A stretch of DNA of 64,000 nt from Sphaerisporangium sp040649355 (GCF_043197795.1 NZ_JBICTU010000005.1:124001-188000); one strand, 5' to 3'; positions 50,275 to 59,599 are shown, counted from the stretch's first letter. The notes: generated by a model not told the origin, from the letters alone. Numbers and translations: made by a program.

Positions 50275-51540
50275 TTGAAGCCATACACCGCCAGTTCACT
50301 CGCCCTGGTCACCGCCGGGCTCCTCGTACTGACCGGCTGCGGGCGCGGGTCCGGTGGGACCGCGGAGAAGCCGACGGACGTGAACACCTCCGCCAAGGCG
50401 ACCGGCACCCTGGCCGTGTGGGCCATGGGGTCGGAGGGGGAGGCGCTGGCCTCCTTCGCCAAGGGATTCGAGGCCGCCAACCCCGGCATCAAGGTCACCG
50501 TCACGCCCATCGGCTGGGACGTCGCACACGACAAGATCACCGCGTCGATCGCCGGCCGTACGACCCCGGACGTCAGCATGATCGGCTCCACCTGGATGGG
50601 AGAGCTCGCCAAGTCCGGCGCGGTGGACCCGACGCCGGGCAACGTCATCGACAAGTCGGCGTTCTTCCCCAGCGCGTGGGAGACGGTCGAGGTCAACGGC
50701 ACGGCCTGGGGCGTCCCCTGGTACGTCGAGACGCGGGTGCTGTACTACCGCAAGGACCTGGCCGCCAAGGCCGGGCTCACCCCGCCCGCGACCTGGGACG
50801 AGACCAAGAGCTTCGTCAAGGGCCTGCAGAAGGCGGGCGCCGGCCAGGGCATGAACCTGAACTACACCACCGGCTCCTGGCAGGAGATCCTTCCGCTGGT
50901 CTGGCAGCAGGGCGGCTCCATCATCGGCTCCGACGGCAAGTGGACCTTCGACACCCCCGAGATGGTCAGGGCGCTGACCCAGCAGCAGTCGTACTTCAAG
51001 GAGGGCCTCGCCTCCAGCAAGGTCGATCCGGCCTCGTTCCCCGCGAGCTTCTTCAAGGGCGACGTCGGCGCCTACTACTCGGGCCCGTGGATGATCGCCG
51101 GGATGGAGAAGGACGGCGGCCCCGGTTTCGCTGACAAGTTCGACGTCGCGCCCTACCCCAAGGGCAGCGCGGGGGGCACGAGCTTCATCGGCGGCAGCGA
51201 CCTGGTGGTCTTCAAGGACTCCAAGAACAGGGACGCGGCCTGGAAGTTCGTCCAGTGGCTGAGCGACCCGGCGACCCAGGCCGAGTGGTTCACGACGGTC
51301 AAGGACCTGCCGAGCGTCCAGGCGGCGTGGCGGCTTCCCGAGCTGACGGCCGACAAGCGCGTCACCGTGTTCGGCGAGCAGCTCAAGGACGCCAAGACGC
51401 CGCCTCCCTTCCCGACCTGGGACCAGATCTCCAAGGTGATCGACCAGGAGGTCGAGAAGGTGGCCCTCGGCAAGGCGACCCCGCAGGAGGCGGCCAAGGC
51501 CGTCCAGGCGCAGGCCGACACGGTCGGCACCGGCCTCTGA
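50275..51540 (+). CDS. Sugar-binding lipoprotein of the LacI-controlled ABC importer
   Basis: A 421-residue family-1 solute-binding protein with lipoprotein signal SLALVTAGLLVLTGCGRGSG. Core motifs are TGTLAVWAMGSEGEALASFA, TTPDVSMIGSTWMGELAKSG and GDVGAYYSGPWMIAGMEKDG. The start is a TTG, supported by AGGAGG 8 nt ahead and by the signal peptide beginning directly after it. Its TGA overlaps the next ATG (TGATG). Confidence 0.94.
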   Translation: MKPYTASSLALVTAGLLVLTGCGRGSGGTAEKPTDVNTSAKATGTLAVWAMGSEGEALASFAKGFEAANPGIKVTVTPIGWDVAHDKITASIAGRTTPDVSMIGSTWMGELAKSGAVDPTPGNVIDKSAFFPSAWETVEVNGTAWGVPWYVETRVLYYRKDLAAKAGLTPPATWDETKSFVKGLQKAGAGQGMNLNYTTGSWQEILPLVWQQGGSIIGSDGKWTFDTPEMVRALTQQQSYFKEGLASSKVDPASFPASFFKGDVGAYYSGPWMIAGMEKDGGPGFADKFDVAPYPKGSAGGTSFIGGSDLVVFKDSKNRDAAWKFVQWLSDPATQAEWFTTVKDLPSVQAAWRLPELTADKRVTVFGEQLKDAKTPPPFPTWDQISKVIDQEVEKVALGKATPQEAAKAVQAQADTVGTGL

Positions 51541-52511
51541 TGGCCGCGCCCGCCGCGGGCCTGGCGACCGCGGACCGGTCCGGCCGCGCCCCTGACCAGG
51601 CGCGGGCGGGACGGCACCGTCCCCGGCCCGGGTTGAACCCGCCGAAGAAGACCGGCCATGCCTGGCTGTTCTCGGCTCCCTTCCTGCTGGTGTTCGGCGT
51701 GATGTACGCGCTGCCGCTGCTCGCGGGGCTGGTCATGGGGTTCACCGACATGCGCAGTACGGACGTGCGCGACCCCTTCGCGGTGAACTTCGTCGGCCTC
51801 GGCAACTTCGAGCGCCTGTTCCAGGACGAGTCGATGCGCAGGGCGGCGGCCAACACGCTGTTCTTCGTGGTCACCACGACGCCGCTGACGATCGCGCTCG
51901 GCCTGGCGGCGGCCATCCTGCTCAACTCGGGGATCACCAGGCTGCGCACGTTCTTCCGGCTCGGCTACTACCTGCCGTACGTCACGAGCATCATCGGCAT
52001 CGCGGTGGCCTGGCGGCTGCTGCTGGACCCGCAGGCCGGCCTGCTCAACTCCCTGCTCAGGTCGGCCGGGATCGAGGGTCCCGCCTGGCTGCTGGACGAG
52101 CGCACTGCGCTGCCCTCGCTGGTCCTCATGTCGGCGTGGCGCAACTTCGGCTTCGACATGGTGGTCTTCCTGGCCGCCCTCCAAGGTGTGCCCAGGGAGC
52201 TGTACGAGGCGGCCGACGTGGACGGCGCCGGCGTGTGGGCGAAGTTCCGGAGCATCACGGTCCCGATGCTGCGGCCCGCGATCCTGTTCTGCGGCGTCTA
52301 CAGCGCGGCCGGCTTCATGCAGTTCCTTGAGGAGCCCCTGGTGATGACCAAGGGCGGGCCGCTCAACTCGACGCTGTCGGCCTCGCTGGCCATCTACAAC
52401 CAGTTCGGCTTCGGCAACTACGGCTACGGGGCCGCCGCGGCGACCGTGCTGTTCACCGTGATCGCCGCGTTCTCGTTCGCGCAGTTCCGATGGCTGCGGC
52501 CCAAGACGTGA
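51540..52511 (+). CDS. Carbohydrate ABC transporter permease, MalF-type
   Basis: A 323-residue permease: basic head, then AWLFSAPFLLVFGVMYALPL and five further TM helices, with EAA loop YEAADVDGAGVWAKFRSITV. Start in TGATG overlap with the binding protein. Works with the next gene product. Confidence 0.93.
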   Translation: MAAPAAGLATADRSGRAPDQARAGRHRPRPGLNPPKKTGHAWLFSAPFLLVFGVMYALPLLAGLVMGFTDMRSTDVRDPFAVNFVGLGNFERLFQDESMRRAAANTLFFVVTTTPLTIALGLAAAILLNSGITRLRTFFRLGYYLPYVTSIIGIAVAWRLLLDPQAGLLNSLLRSAGIEGPAWLLDERTALPSLVLMSAWRNFGFDMVVFLAALQGVPRELYEAADVDGAGVWAKFRSITVPMLRPAILFCGVYSAAGFMQFLEEPLVMTKGGPLNSTLSASLAIYNQFGFGNYGYGAAAATVLFTVIAAFSFAQFRWLRPKT

Positions 52512-52522
52512 GGAGCGCAACC

Positions 52523-53338
52523 GTGAAGAGGGCACGTACCGCGGTGCTGTACGCCGCGCTCACGGCCGGGCTGGTGGTCGTCGCCGGGCCCTTCCTGTGG
52601 ACCCTGCTCGGCTCGTTCAAGACCGACGCCGAGATCCGGCGGGACCCGCCCACCTTCCTGCCCGTCCGCTGGATCACCGGCAACTACTCCGCGCTGTTCG
52701 AGCGGATGGACGTCGTCACGGTGACGGTCAACAGCGTGGTCGTCGCGGTGATCGTGGTGGGGTCCAACCTGCTGTTCTGCTCGCTGGTCGCCTACGCGCT
52801 CACCAAGCTGGACTTCGCCGGGGGACGGTTCGTCTTCGGCCTGGTCCTGCTGCAGATGATGGTGCCCGGCATCGTCCTGCTGATCCCGCAGTTCGTGACG
52901 GTCGCGAGCCTGAACCTGGCCGACACCTACGCCGGCATCGTCCTGCCCGGGCTGGTCACCCCGCTCGGGGTGTTCATGATGCGGCAGTTCATGGGCGAGA
53001 TCCCCGACGAGCTCGTACACGCGGCCCGGGTGGACGGTTCGGGGGAGTTCCGCATCTTCTTCCGCATCGTGATGCCGCTCTGCAAGCCGGTCCTCGCGAC
53101 GCTCGGCCTGATCACCTTCATGGGGTCGTGGAACGGCTTCATCTGGCCGGCGGTGGTCGCCCAGCACAAGGAGATGTACACGCTGCCGGTCGCGCTGGCG
53201 AGCCTGTCGAGCCGGGAGACCGTGCACTACGGGCTGCTGCTGGCCGGGGTGATCGTCGTCATCACCCCCGTCCTCCTCCTTTTCGTGTCCCTCCAGCGCT
53301 ATTTCGTCCAGGGCGTGGCCACGGCCGGACTCAAGTGA
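52523..53338 (+). CDS. Carbohydrate ABC transporter permease, MalG-type
   Basis: A 271-residue, six-TM permease; EAA loop VHAARVDGSGEFRIFFRIVM. The GTG at 52523 is chosen because GAGGAG lies 7 nt ahead; a GTG at 52508 overlapping the previous stop is the alternative. No ATPase gene accompanies the importer. Confidence 0.92.
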   Translation: MKRARTAVLYAALTAGLVVVAGPFLWTLLGSFKTDAEIRRDPPTFLPVRWITGNYSALFERMDVVTVTVNSVVVAVIVVGSNLLFCSLVAYALTKLDFAGGRFVFGLVLLQMMVPGIVLLIPQFVTVASLNLADTYAGIVLPGLVTPLGVFMMRQFMGEIPDELVHAARVDGSGEFRIFFRIVMPLCKPVLATLGLITFMGSWNGFIWPAVVAQHKEMYTLPVALASLSSRETVHYGLLLAGVIVVITPVLLLFVSLQRYFVQGVATAGLK

Positions 53339-53386
53339 GCGCCCTTCCCGTGAACGTCCGCAGCATTCGAGCGATCTGAGGTGCCC

Positions 53387-54943
53387 ATGCGCAAGACAGT
53401 TCTGGCCTGCACGCTCGCACTCGGCCTCGCCGCCGCGATCCCCTCCGAGGCGCTGGCGCGCACCCGTACGGGCGAGCCGTCGCCCTCCCTCACAGGTCCG
53501 GCGGCCTCCCATACGGCGGTGCTGCGCACGTACGCCGCCGACACCTGGAAATCCATGGCCGCCATGGCCGACCCCGGCACCGGGATGCCGTCCGACAAGG
53601 TGTCGGGCGACCTTCGGACCCGCGCCAAGGTCACCTCGCCCACCAACGCGGGCACGTACCTGTGGAGCACCCTGGCCGCGAGGGACCTGCGGCTCATCGA
53701 CCAGCGCGAGGCCACGGCGCGCGTCGCCAAGGTGCTCGACGCCCTGGGCAGGCTCGACCACGACACCGCCACCGGCCTGTTCTACAACTGGTACGACCCC
53801 GCGACGCTGGAGGTCGTCCACACCTGGCCGGAGAGCGGCGCACCCGTGCTGCCCTTCGTGTCCAGCGTGGACAACGCCTGGCTGGCCGCCGCGCTGATGA
53901 TGGTGAAGAACGCGATGCCGGGGCAGGCGAGGCAGGCCGGGAGCGTTCTGTCACGGATGAACTTCGCCGCCTTCTACGACCCGGCCGCCCGCGCCGACGC
54001 GGGAACCGGCCTGATGACCGGCGGCTACTGGCCGGACAAGCCCGAAGGGTGCTCGCAGGAGACCGACTACGCGCACACGGGCACGACGGTGTACTCCACC
54101 TGTCACCGCTACGGCGCCATGTCCGAGACCCGCATCGTCACCTATGTCGCCGTCGCGCTCGGCCAGGTGCCCGCCACCCACTACTTCGGGCTCTGGCGCA
54201 CCTTCCCCGACACCTGCGACTGGGGCTGGGCCGACCAGAAGCCGCAGGGAAGCTGGCAGACCTACCAGGGCGTCAAGGTCTTCGAGGGGACGTACGGCTA
54301 TCGCGGCATGCGTTTCGTACCGAACTGGGGCGGCAGCATGTTCGAGGCGCTGATGGCGAACCTCGTGGTCCCCGAGGAGACGTGGGGCGCGCGGAGCTGG
54401 GGCCGCAACCATCCGGTCTTCGTCGCCGCGCAGATCGAGCACGGTATGAACGAGGCGAAATACGGCTACTGGGGCTTCTCGCCCTCCGACGACCCCAACG
54501 GCGGCTACCGCGAGTACGGCGTGGACGGCCTCGGGATGGACACCGACGGCTACACCTCCGACGAGGAGCGCACCTCCTCCGACCCGGGCTTCGGCGACTG
54601 CCGGCCCGCCAAGCCCGAGCCGGACCACTACGGGGACGGGGTGGTCACGCCTCACGCGTCCTTCCTCGCCCTGCGCTACGCGGGTGACAAGGCGCTGGAC
54701 AACCTTGCACGGCTGCGGGCGAACTTCGACTCCTACGGCCCCGGCGGCTTCTACGACGCCGTGGCCGTGCGCAGCGGCAAGGTCGCCAAGGAGTACCTCG
54801 CCCTCGACCAGGGGATGATCATGGGCGCCCTCGGCAACGCCCTGGCCGGCGACGACCTGCGCCGCTACTTCACCCCCGGAGGGCCCGAGAGGCTCCTCAA
54901 GCCTGTCCTTGGCCTGGAGCGCTGGGACGCGCGGCTTCACTGA
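53387..54943 (+). CDS. Secreted PF10091-type (putative glucoamylase / GH144-like) glycan hydrolase
   Basis: A 518-residue exported protein: signal peptide MRKTVLACTLALGLAAA with an ALA-type cleavage near residue 25. The body is an (alpha/alpha)6 barrel of the PF10091 type, recognised by AGTYLWSTLAARDLRLI, LFYNWYDPATLEVV, FVSSVDNAWLAAALMMVKNA, NWGGSMFEALMANLVVPE and KYGYWGFSPSDDPNGGYREY. Characterised relatives include endo-beta-1,2-glucanases (GH144), but substrate prediction is weak. The start has GAGGTG ahead. It would cut the extracellular glycan into pieces taken up by the upstream importer. Confidence 0.82.
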   Translation: MRKTVLACTLALGLAAAIPSEALARTRTGEPSPSLTGPAASHTAVLRTYAADTWKSMAAMADPGTGMPSDKVSGDLRTRAKVTSPTNAGTYLWSTLAARDLRLIDQREATARVAKVLDALGRLDHDTATGLFYNWYDPATLEVVHTWPESGAPVLPFVSSVDNAWLAAALMMVKNAMPGQARQAGSVLSRMNFAAFYDPAARADAGTGLMTGGYWPDKPEGCSQETDYAHTGTTVYSTCHRYGAMSETRIVTYVAVALGQVPATHYFGLWRTFPDTCDWGWADQKPQGSWQTYQGVKVFEGTYGYRGMRFVPNWGGSMFEALMANLVVPEETWGARSWGRNHPVFVAAQIEHGMNEAKYGYWGFSPSDDPNGGYREYGVDGLGMDTDGYTSDEERTSSDPGFGDCRPAKPEPDHYGDGVVTPHASFLALRYAGDKALDNLARLRANFDSYGPGGFYDAVAVRSGKVAKEYLALDQGMIMGALGNALAGDDLRRYFTPGGPERLLKPVLGLERWDARLH

Positions 54944-54988
54944 CGGGCGGCGGAGACGCCCTCACCACAACCGATCGGGGAGAGTCAC

Positions 54989-56860
54989 ATGACCGAGTCC
55001 GCCCTCACGGACTGGAGAGAACGCATCTACAAGAGGTCGGGCGAGGCGGGCATGGCCGTCGGCGTCGTGCCCGCCGCGCCCACCGGCCTGCGCGCGTCGG
55101 CCGGCGCCGGGCAGGTCACGCTGGAGTGGGACCCCGTGGACGGGGCCATCGGCTACCTCGTCCATCGGGGCGCGGACGCGGCCGGGCCGTTCCTCACCAC
55201 CAAGCAGCCCGACGTGGACGTACCGGGCGTGCCGGGCGCCCGGTACGTCGACACGGCGGTCACACCGGGCGAGACGGTCCACTACGTCGTCGCGGCCCTC
55301 GCCACGATGGACCTGGCCGGGCCGTTCTCGGCGCCCGTGGCGGCCACGCCCCGCGAGGGTGGGGGCGCGGCGGTGGCGGCCGCCCGCCGCGAGGACGGGG
55401 ATGGGGCGGTGACGGTCCGGGTGGACGCCGCCGAGGTCACCGGGCCGCTGCCGCGCCCCTGGCGCGAGATGATCGGGTCGGAGCACCTGTCGCACCTGCT
55501 GAGCCGGGACGAGACCGGCGGGCGGCCCATCGGCACCGAGCTGGCCGGGGCGCTGCGCCTCGCGCACGAGGAGCTGGGCGTACGGGCGGTCCGCGCCCAC
55601 GCGATCCTCGGCGACGACCTCGGGGTGTACCGCGAGGTCGACGGGGTGCCGGTGTACGACTTCACCGGAGTGGACCGGGTCTACGACACCCTCATGGGAC
55701 TCGGCCTGCGCCCGGTGGTCGAGCTCGGGTACATGCCGCGCGACCTGGCCGCCGACCCGTCGAAGACCGTGTTCGGCTACAGGGCGATCATCTCCCCGCC
55801 GAAGGACTACGGCCGCTGGGGCGACCTGGTCCAGGCGCTCGTACGGCACCTCGTGGACCGCTACGGGTTGAACGAGGTGGCCGCCAACTGGTCCTTCGAG
55901 GTCTGGAACGAGGCCAACCTGGAGGTGTTCTGGAGCGGCACGCCGGAGGAGTACTTCCGGCTGTACGACGTGACGGCGGCGGCCGTGAAGAGCGTCGACG
56001 CCGGTCTGCGCGTGGGCGGCCCGGCAAGCGCGGCCAACGGCTGGGTCGAGGAGCTGATCGCGCACACGGCCGGCTCCGGCGCGGCGCTCGACTTCGTCTC
56101 CACCCACACCTACGGCAACGCCCCGCTCGACTGGCGGCCCGTCCTCGCCAGGCACGGCAGGGCGGGCACGCCGATCTGGTGGACCGAGTGGGGGCCCACC
56201 CCCACGCACTTCCACGGCATCGGCGACGGGCCCTTCGGCGCGGCGTTCCTGCTCCACGGGATGAAGTCGGCGGCGGGACGCGTCGACGCGCTGTCGCACT
56301 GGGTGGCCTCCGACCACTTCGAGGAGCTCGGCCGCCCGCCGCGCCTCTTCCACGGAGGCTTCGGCCTGCTCACGGTCGGCAACCTGCGCAAGCCCCGCTA
56401 CTTCGCGCTCCGCCTGGCCGAACGGCTCGGCGACCACGAGCTGGCCACGCGGGTCACGGGCGACGTCGCCGGGGTCGAGGCGTGGGCGGCGCGTCACGAC
56501 GACGGCCGCATCGGGGTGCTCGTGTGGAACGGCACGCTCAACCAGGCCCAGGCGGGAGGCGCCCCGATCCTCGAACGGCGCGTCACCCTCACCCTGGACG
56601 GGCTTCCCGCCGACCGTTACGAGCTGACCCACCACCGCGTGGCCGCCGGGCACTCCGACATCCAGGCCGTGTGGGCGTCCCTGGGCGGCGGCGACTGGCC
56701 GGACGCGGACCAGTGGGACGAGCTGCACGCCCGCGACACCCTCGACCACCTCCACCCCCCGGCGCCCGCGCACCCCACCTCCGGCACCCTCAGCCTCACC
56801 TTCGACCTCCCCATGCCCGCCGTCTCCTCCATCGAACTACGCCCGTCACGGGACGGCTGA
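54989..56860 (+). CDS. GH39-like glycosidase with N-terminal fibronectin type III domain
   Basis: A 623-residue enzyme without signal peptide, hence cytosolic. Residues about 28-120 are an FnIII domain (PAAPTGLRASAGAGQVTLEW). A TIM barrel follows with the acid/base Glu in ANWSFEVWNEANLEVFW and the nucleophile Glu in TPIWWTEWGPTPTHFHGIGD, the pattern of GH39 and related clan-A enzymes; a beta-sandwich ends it. It likely trims imported oligosaccharides. GGGGAGAG precedes the ATG; 45 nt after the previous gene, last of the operon. Confidence 0.85.
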   Translation: MTESALTDWRERIYKRSGEAGMAVGVVPAAPTGLRASAGAGQVTLEWDPVDGAIGYLVHRGADAAGPFLTTKQPDVDVPGVPGARYVDTAVTPGETVHYVVAALATMDLAGPFSAPVAATPREGGGAAVAAARREDGDGAVTVRVDAAEVTGPLPRPWREMIGSEHLSHLLSRDETGGRPIGTELAGALRLAHEELGVRAVRAHAILGDDLGVYREVDGVPVYDFTGVDRVYDTLMGLGLRPVVELGYMPRDLAADPSKTVFGYRAIISPPKDYGRWGDLVQALVRHLVDRYGLNEVAANWSFEVWNEANLEVFWSGTPEEYFRLYDVTAAAVKSVDAGLRVGGPASAANGWVEELIAHTAGSGAALDFVSTHTYGNAPLDWRPVLARHGRAGTPIWWTEWGPTPTHFHGIGDGPFGAAFLLHGMKSAAGRVDALSHWVASDHFEELGRPPRLFHGGFGLLTVGNLRKPRYFALRLAERLGDHELATRVTGDVAGVEAWAARHDDGRIGVLVWNGTLNQAQAGGAPILERRVTLTLDGLPADRYELTHHRVAAGHSDIQAVWASLGGGDWPDADQWDELHARDTLDHLHPPAPAHPTSGTLSLTFDLPMPAVSSIELRPSRDG

Positions 56861-56899
56861 ACGCGGAACGCCCCCCCGCGCCACGGCCGGCGAACGCGT

Positions 56900-56924
56900 G
56901 TCACCCCGCGATGCGCGGGGTGAC
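56900..56924. terminator. Hairpin terminator between GH39 and ATPase genes
   Basis: GTCACCCCGCG and CGCGGGGTGAC form a perfect 11-bp stem with loop ATG, between convergent gene ends. Confidence 0.75.
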
Positions 56925-56933
56925 GCACATTCG

Positions 56934-58355
56934 TCACCTCCAGGCGCTCAGCAGGTCGTCGGGGACGATCGTGGGCAGCCCGTCGACCGTGGACCCGCTC
57001 CGGGACACCGCCAGCAGAGGGGTGGTGTCGTCCGCTCCCGGCAGCAGGGAGCGGTGGAGAACCAGCCGGGCGAGGTCGTGGCCGTCGAAGGGGCGGTTCT
57101 CCAGCCACTTGATCGAGCCGACGGCCGTGACGCGCTTGGCGACCGGCGCGCGATCGGCCGCCACGATGTCGATCTCAGGGTCGTTGGTGCGCGTCCAGTA
57201 GCCTCCGACCGCTCCGGTGCCCTCGGGAAGGATGCTGCCTGGCATCCTGAACAGGGCCTCCCGGACGACCGCCTCCACTGCCCGGCCCCGCCATGCCGTC
57301 CATGACTTCTTGATCCGCTGCAGCACCAGGTCGCCGCGACCACGCTCCACCTCCACGAGATAGGGGCCGAGCAAGCTCAGCCAGAAGCGCAGGTGCGGGT
57401 CCGCCACCACGTACCGCGTCTCCCTCGAAGGACGGGTGGAGAGTGGTACGAGGGCTTCGACCATCCGTTTCGTGGTGAGCAGGTGCAGTGCCCTGTTCAG
57501 TGAGGCCTGGGGCATGCCGCCCGCCGCCCGGCCGATGAGAGAGAAGCTGCGCTCTCCTGAGCCGATCGCGGTGAGGACCTGCCGCGCCATGGCCCCGGTG
57601 GGGAACTCCGCCACCAGGGCGCGCTCACCGCTCACCAGCAGGGCGGACGTGGGATCCATGACGGCGTCCCCGAGATAGTCGAAGACGCTGTCGCCTTCAG
57701 GCCATTCGTCGAGGACCAGCGGGAGCCCGCCGGTCACCAGATACGCGTCGAACGCGTCGGCGGCCGGCAGCGAGAGCATTTCGGCGACCTCGGCCGGATT
57801 GAGCGGGGGGATCACCATCTCGGTGGCGCGCTGGTGGAACGGACGGCCGTACTCGTTGAGCGCTTCCATCATCGCCAGGTCGGAACCGATGCACAGCAGC
57901 AGGACGGGGCGCTTCGACAGTTCCCGGTCGTAGACCTTCTGCAGGGTGCCCTCGAACCCCGGATCGTTGGCGATCAGGTACGGCATCTCGTCGATGACGA
58001 CGACGCTGGGACGATCGGCGGGCGACGCCGCCGCGAGCAGATGCAAAGCGGCGTCCCACGTCCGCGGGGCCTGTTCCTGGAAGGCTTGGGCTCCCGGAAG
58101 TGAGGAAGAACGGGCGGCGTCGGTGAACAGCGCAAGATCGGCCTGGAGACTCGGCTGCGCGGAGGCGGTGAAGAACAGGTGGGGTACGTCGGCTCGCCCG
58201 ATGAACTCCTCGGTCAGGCGGGACTTGCCGACGCGCCGCCGCCCGCGCATGAGCACCGCTCGGCCGGGACGTCCTGCCCGGCCTCCCGCCTCGGTCCGTG
58301 CGAGCATGCGCGAGAGCGCGGCGAGCTCTCCCCGCCTGCCGATGAATCCATCCAT
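56934..58355 (-). CDS. AAA-type ATPase with DUF234-like C-terminus (archaeal ATPase family)
   Basis: A 473-residue protein. FIGRRGELAALSRMLARTEA begins the ATPase; Walker A is RGRRRVGKSRLTEEFIG, Walker B PSVVVIDEMPYLIANDPG. A winged-helix region follows (GERSFSLIGRAAGGMPQASL). The C-terminus is DUF234-like (YWTRTNDPEIDIVAADRAPV, VGSIKWLENRPF), reminiscent of a PD-(D/E)xK nuclease core (E-I-D...K). Relatives are of unknown function and are often found in mobile or toxin-like contexts. The ATG at 58355 lies just before the conserved FIGR motif. Confidence 0.85.
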   Translation of the reverse strand: MDGFIGRRGELAALSRMLARTEAGGRAGRPGRAVLMRGRRRVGKSRLTEEFIGRADVPHLFFTASAQPSLQADLALFTDAARSSSLPGAQAFQEQAPRTWDAALHLLAAASPADRPSVVVIDEMPYLIANDPGFEGTLQKVYDRELSKRPVLLLCIGSDLAMMEALNEYGRPFHQRATEMVIPPLNPAEVAEMLSLPAADAFDAYLVTGGLPLVLDEWPEGDSVFDYLGDAVMDPTSALLVSGERALVAEFPTGAMARQVLTAIGSGERSFSLIGRAAGGMPQASLNRALHLLTTKRMVEALVPLSTRPSRETRYVVADPHLRFWLSLLGPYLVEVERGRGDLVLQRIKKSWTAWRGRAVEAVVREALFRMPGSILPEGTGAVGGYWTRTNDPEIDIVAADRAPVAKRVTAVGSIKWLENRPFDGHDLARLVLHRSLLPGADDTTPLLAVSRSGSTVDGLPTIVPDDLLSAWR

Positions 58356-58368
58356 ACGTCCTCGCAGG

Positions 58369-58397
58369 CACTCATAGGTGAAACACTCATAGATGAG
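58369..58397. promoter_or_regulatory. Repeat/palindrome in the ATPase promoter region
   Basis: CACTCATAG occurs twice (58369-58377 and 58384-58392) with a 15-bp period, and CTCATAGATGAG (58386-58397) is a perfect palindrome. The region is AT-rich for this genome and lies just upstream of the ATPase start, so an operator is likely. Confidence 0.45.
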
Positions 58398-58570
58398 AGT
58401 ATCAAGTTTGAGTGTCTTAGACCTCGACCGGCGAGCGGCCGGGCCGGGCCGTGTGCCGAGGCTGACGCCGACGCGAGCCCTTTGGCCGGGAGGGCGCTCC
58501 TGCCGCACCTTCGTGTGTACATGGTCTGAAGTGGGCATTTAGCCGTATATCGGGGGAAAGGGCATGAACC

Positions 58571-59533
58571 ATGCGTCGACGGGAGGTGCTCGCACTCGGC
58601 GCGGGGCTCGTGGCGCTGGCCGCGGGATGCGGGAGCACCACCGGTTCACGCTCGCTCGCCGCGACGCGGCTCTCGATGGTCGTCCCCGGGCCGTACGGGG
58701 GCGAGGCCGACCGGGTCGCGCGGGCCCTCGCCGGCACGGCCGAGCGGGCCGCGCTGGCCGGCCAGGTGCGGGTCGTCAACCGCCCGCCGCACGTCGCGCT
58801 GACGGAGTTCGCCCGCGCGCGGCGCGCCGACCAGATCCTCATGGCCGAGCCCGAACTGGTCGGCACCGTACGGACCGTCCGGCCCGCGGGCGCCTTCGCC
58901 AGGACCACGCCGCTGGCCAGGCTCTGCGGCGAGTGGGAGGTGCTGGTGGTCCCGGTGTCCTCGCGCCTCGGGTCGTTCGGCGCGTTCGCCGACGCGATGC
59001 GGCGCGATCCGGCCAGGCTGGCGGTGGCGGGCAGGGCCGAGGGCGGGATGGACCACGTCCTGTTCGGCATGCTCGCCCAGAGCCTCGGCCTGGACGCGCG
59101 TCTGCTCCACTACGTGGCCTACCCGACCAGCGACGAAGCGGTCACCGCGCTCTCGGGCGGGGGCGTGGTGGCGGCGCTCGGCAGCCATGCCGGGGTGCGC
59201 GAGCGCGTACGGGCCGGAGAGCTGCACGCGCTGGCGGTCTCCTCGCCCGACCGCATCCAGGGTCTGGACGCCCCGACGCTGCTGGAGTGCGACGTACACC
59301 TGTCCTGCGCCAACTGGCGCGGCCTGCTCGGTGCCGGTGACCTCGCCGACGACGACCGGGCCGCCCTCATCGGCCTGTGCCACGACATCGCGGACTCGGC
59401 GCGCTGGAGGGCGCTGTGCGCGCGGAACGGCTGGACCCCGCTGTACCTGGAGGGCGAGGAGTTCCGGCAGTGGCTGCGCGTGGAGTCCGCCCGGCTGAGC
59501 CGGGCACTCGGCGAGCTGGGCCTGCGCGCCTGA
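58571..59533 (+). CDS. TctC-like substrate-binding lipoprotein
   Basis: A 320-residue exported protein: RRREVLALGAGLVALAAGCG is an Arg-rich (possibly Tat-type) signal ending in a lipobox Cys. The mature part has the TctC/Bug fold: LSMVVPGPYGGEADRVARAL, LAVAGRAEGGMDHVLFGMLA, LLHYVAYPTSDEAVTALSGG and GLDAPTLLECDVHL. Such proteins capture carboxylates for TctAB, but no tctAB genes are next to it. Orphan function unknown. Confidence 0.82.
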   Translation: MRRREVLALGAGLVALAAGCGSTTGSRSLAATRLSMVVPGPYGGEADRVARALAGTAERAALAGQVRVVNRPPHVALTEFARARRADQILMAEPELVGTVRTVRPAGAFARTTPLARLCGEWEVLVVPVSSRLGSFGAFADAMRRDPARLAVAGRAEGGMDHVLFGMLAQSLGLDARLLHYVAYPTSDEAVTALSGGGVVAALGSHAGVRERVRAGELHALAVSSPDRIQGLDAPTLLECDVHLSCANWRGLLGAGDLADDDRAALIGLCHDIADSARWRALCARNGWTPLYLEGEEFRQWLRVESARLSRALGELGLRA

Positions 59534-59570
59534 GCGGCCACGGCCGCCGGGGAGAGTGTCGAGGCCGTTC

Positions 59571-59599
59571 GCCGACGCCGACGCCGACGCCGACGCCGT
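59571..59599. repeat. Hexanucleotide tandem repeat
   Basis: About five copies of GCCGAC in the gap between the TctC-like and RNA-ligase genes. No gene is seen in the ~195-bp gap; a frame through it (Asp-Ala repeats) is continuous with the ligase but has no better start. Confidence 0.7.

Noticed and set aside
54962..56773. 603-residue minus-strand frame opposite the GH39-like gene
   Set aside because: Antisense shadow; no recognisable domain and typical arginine/valine-rich composition.
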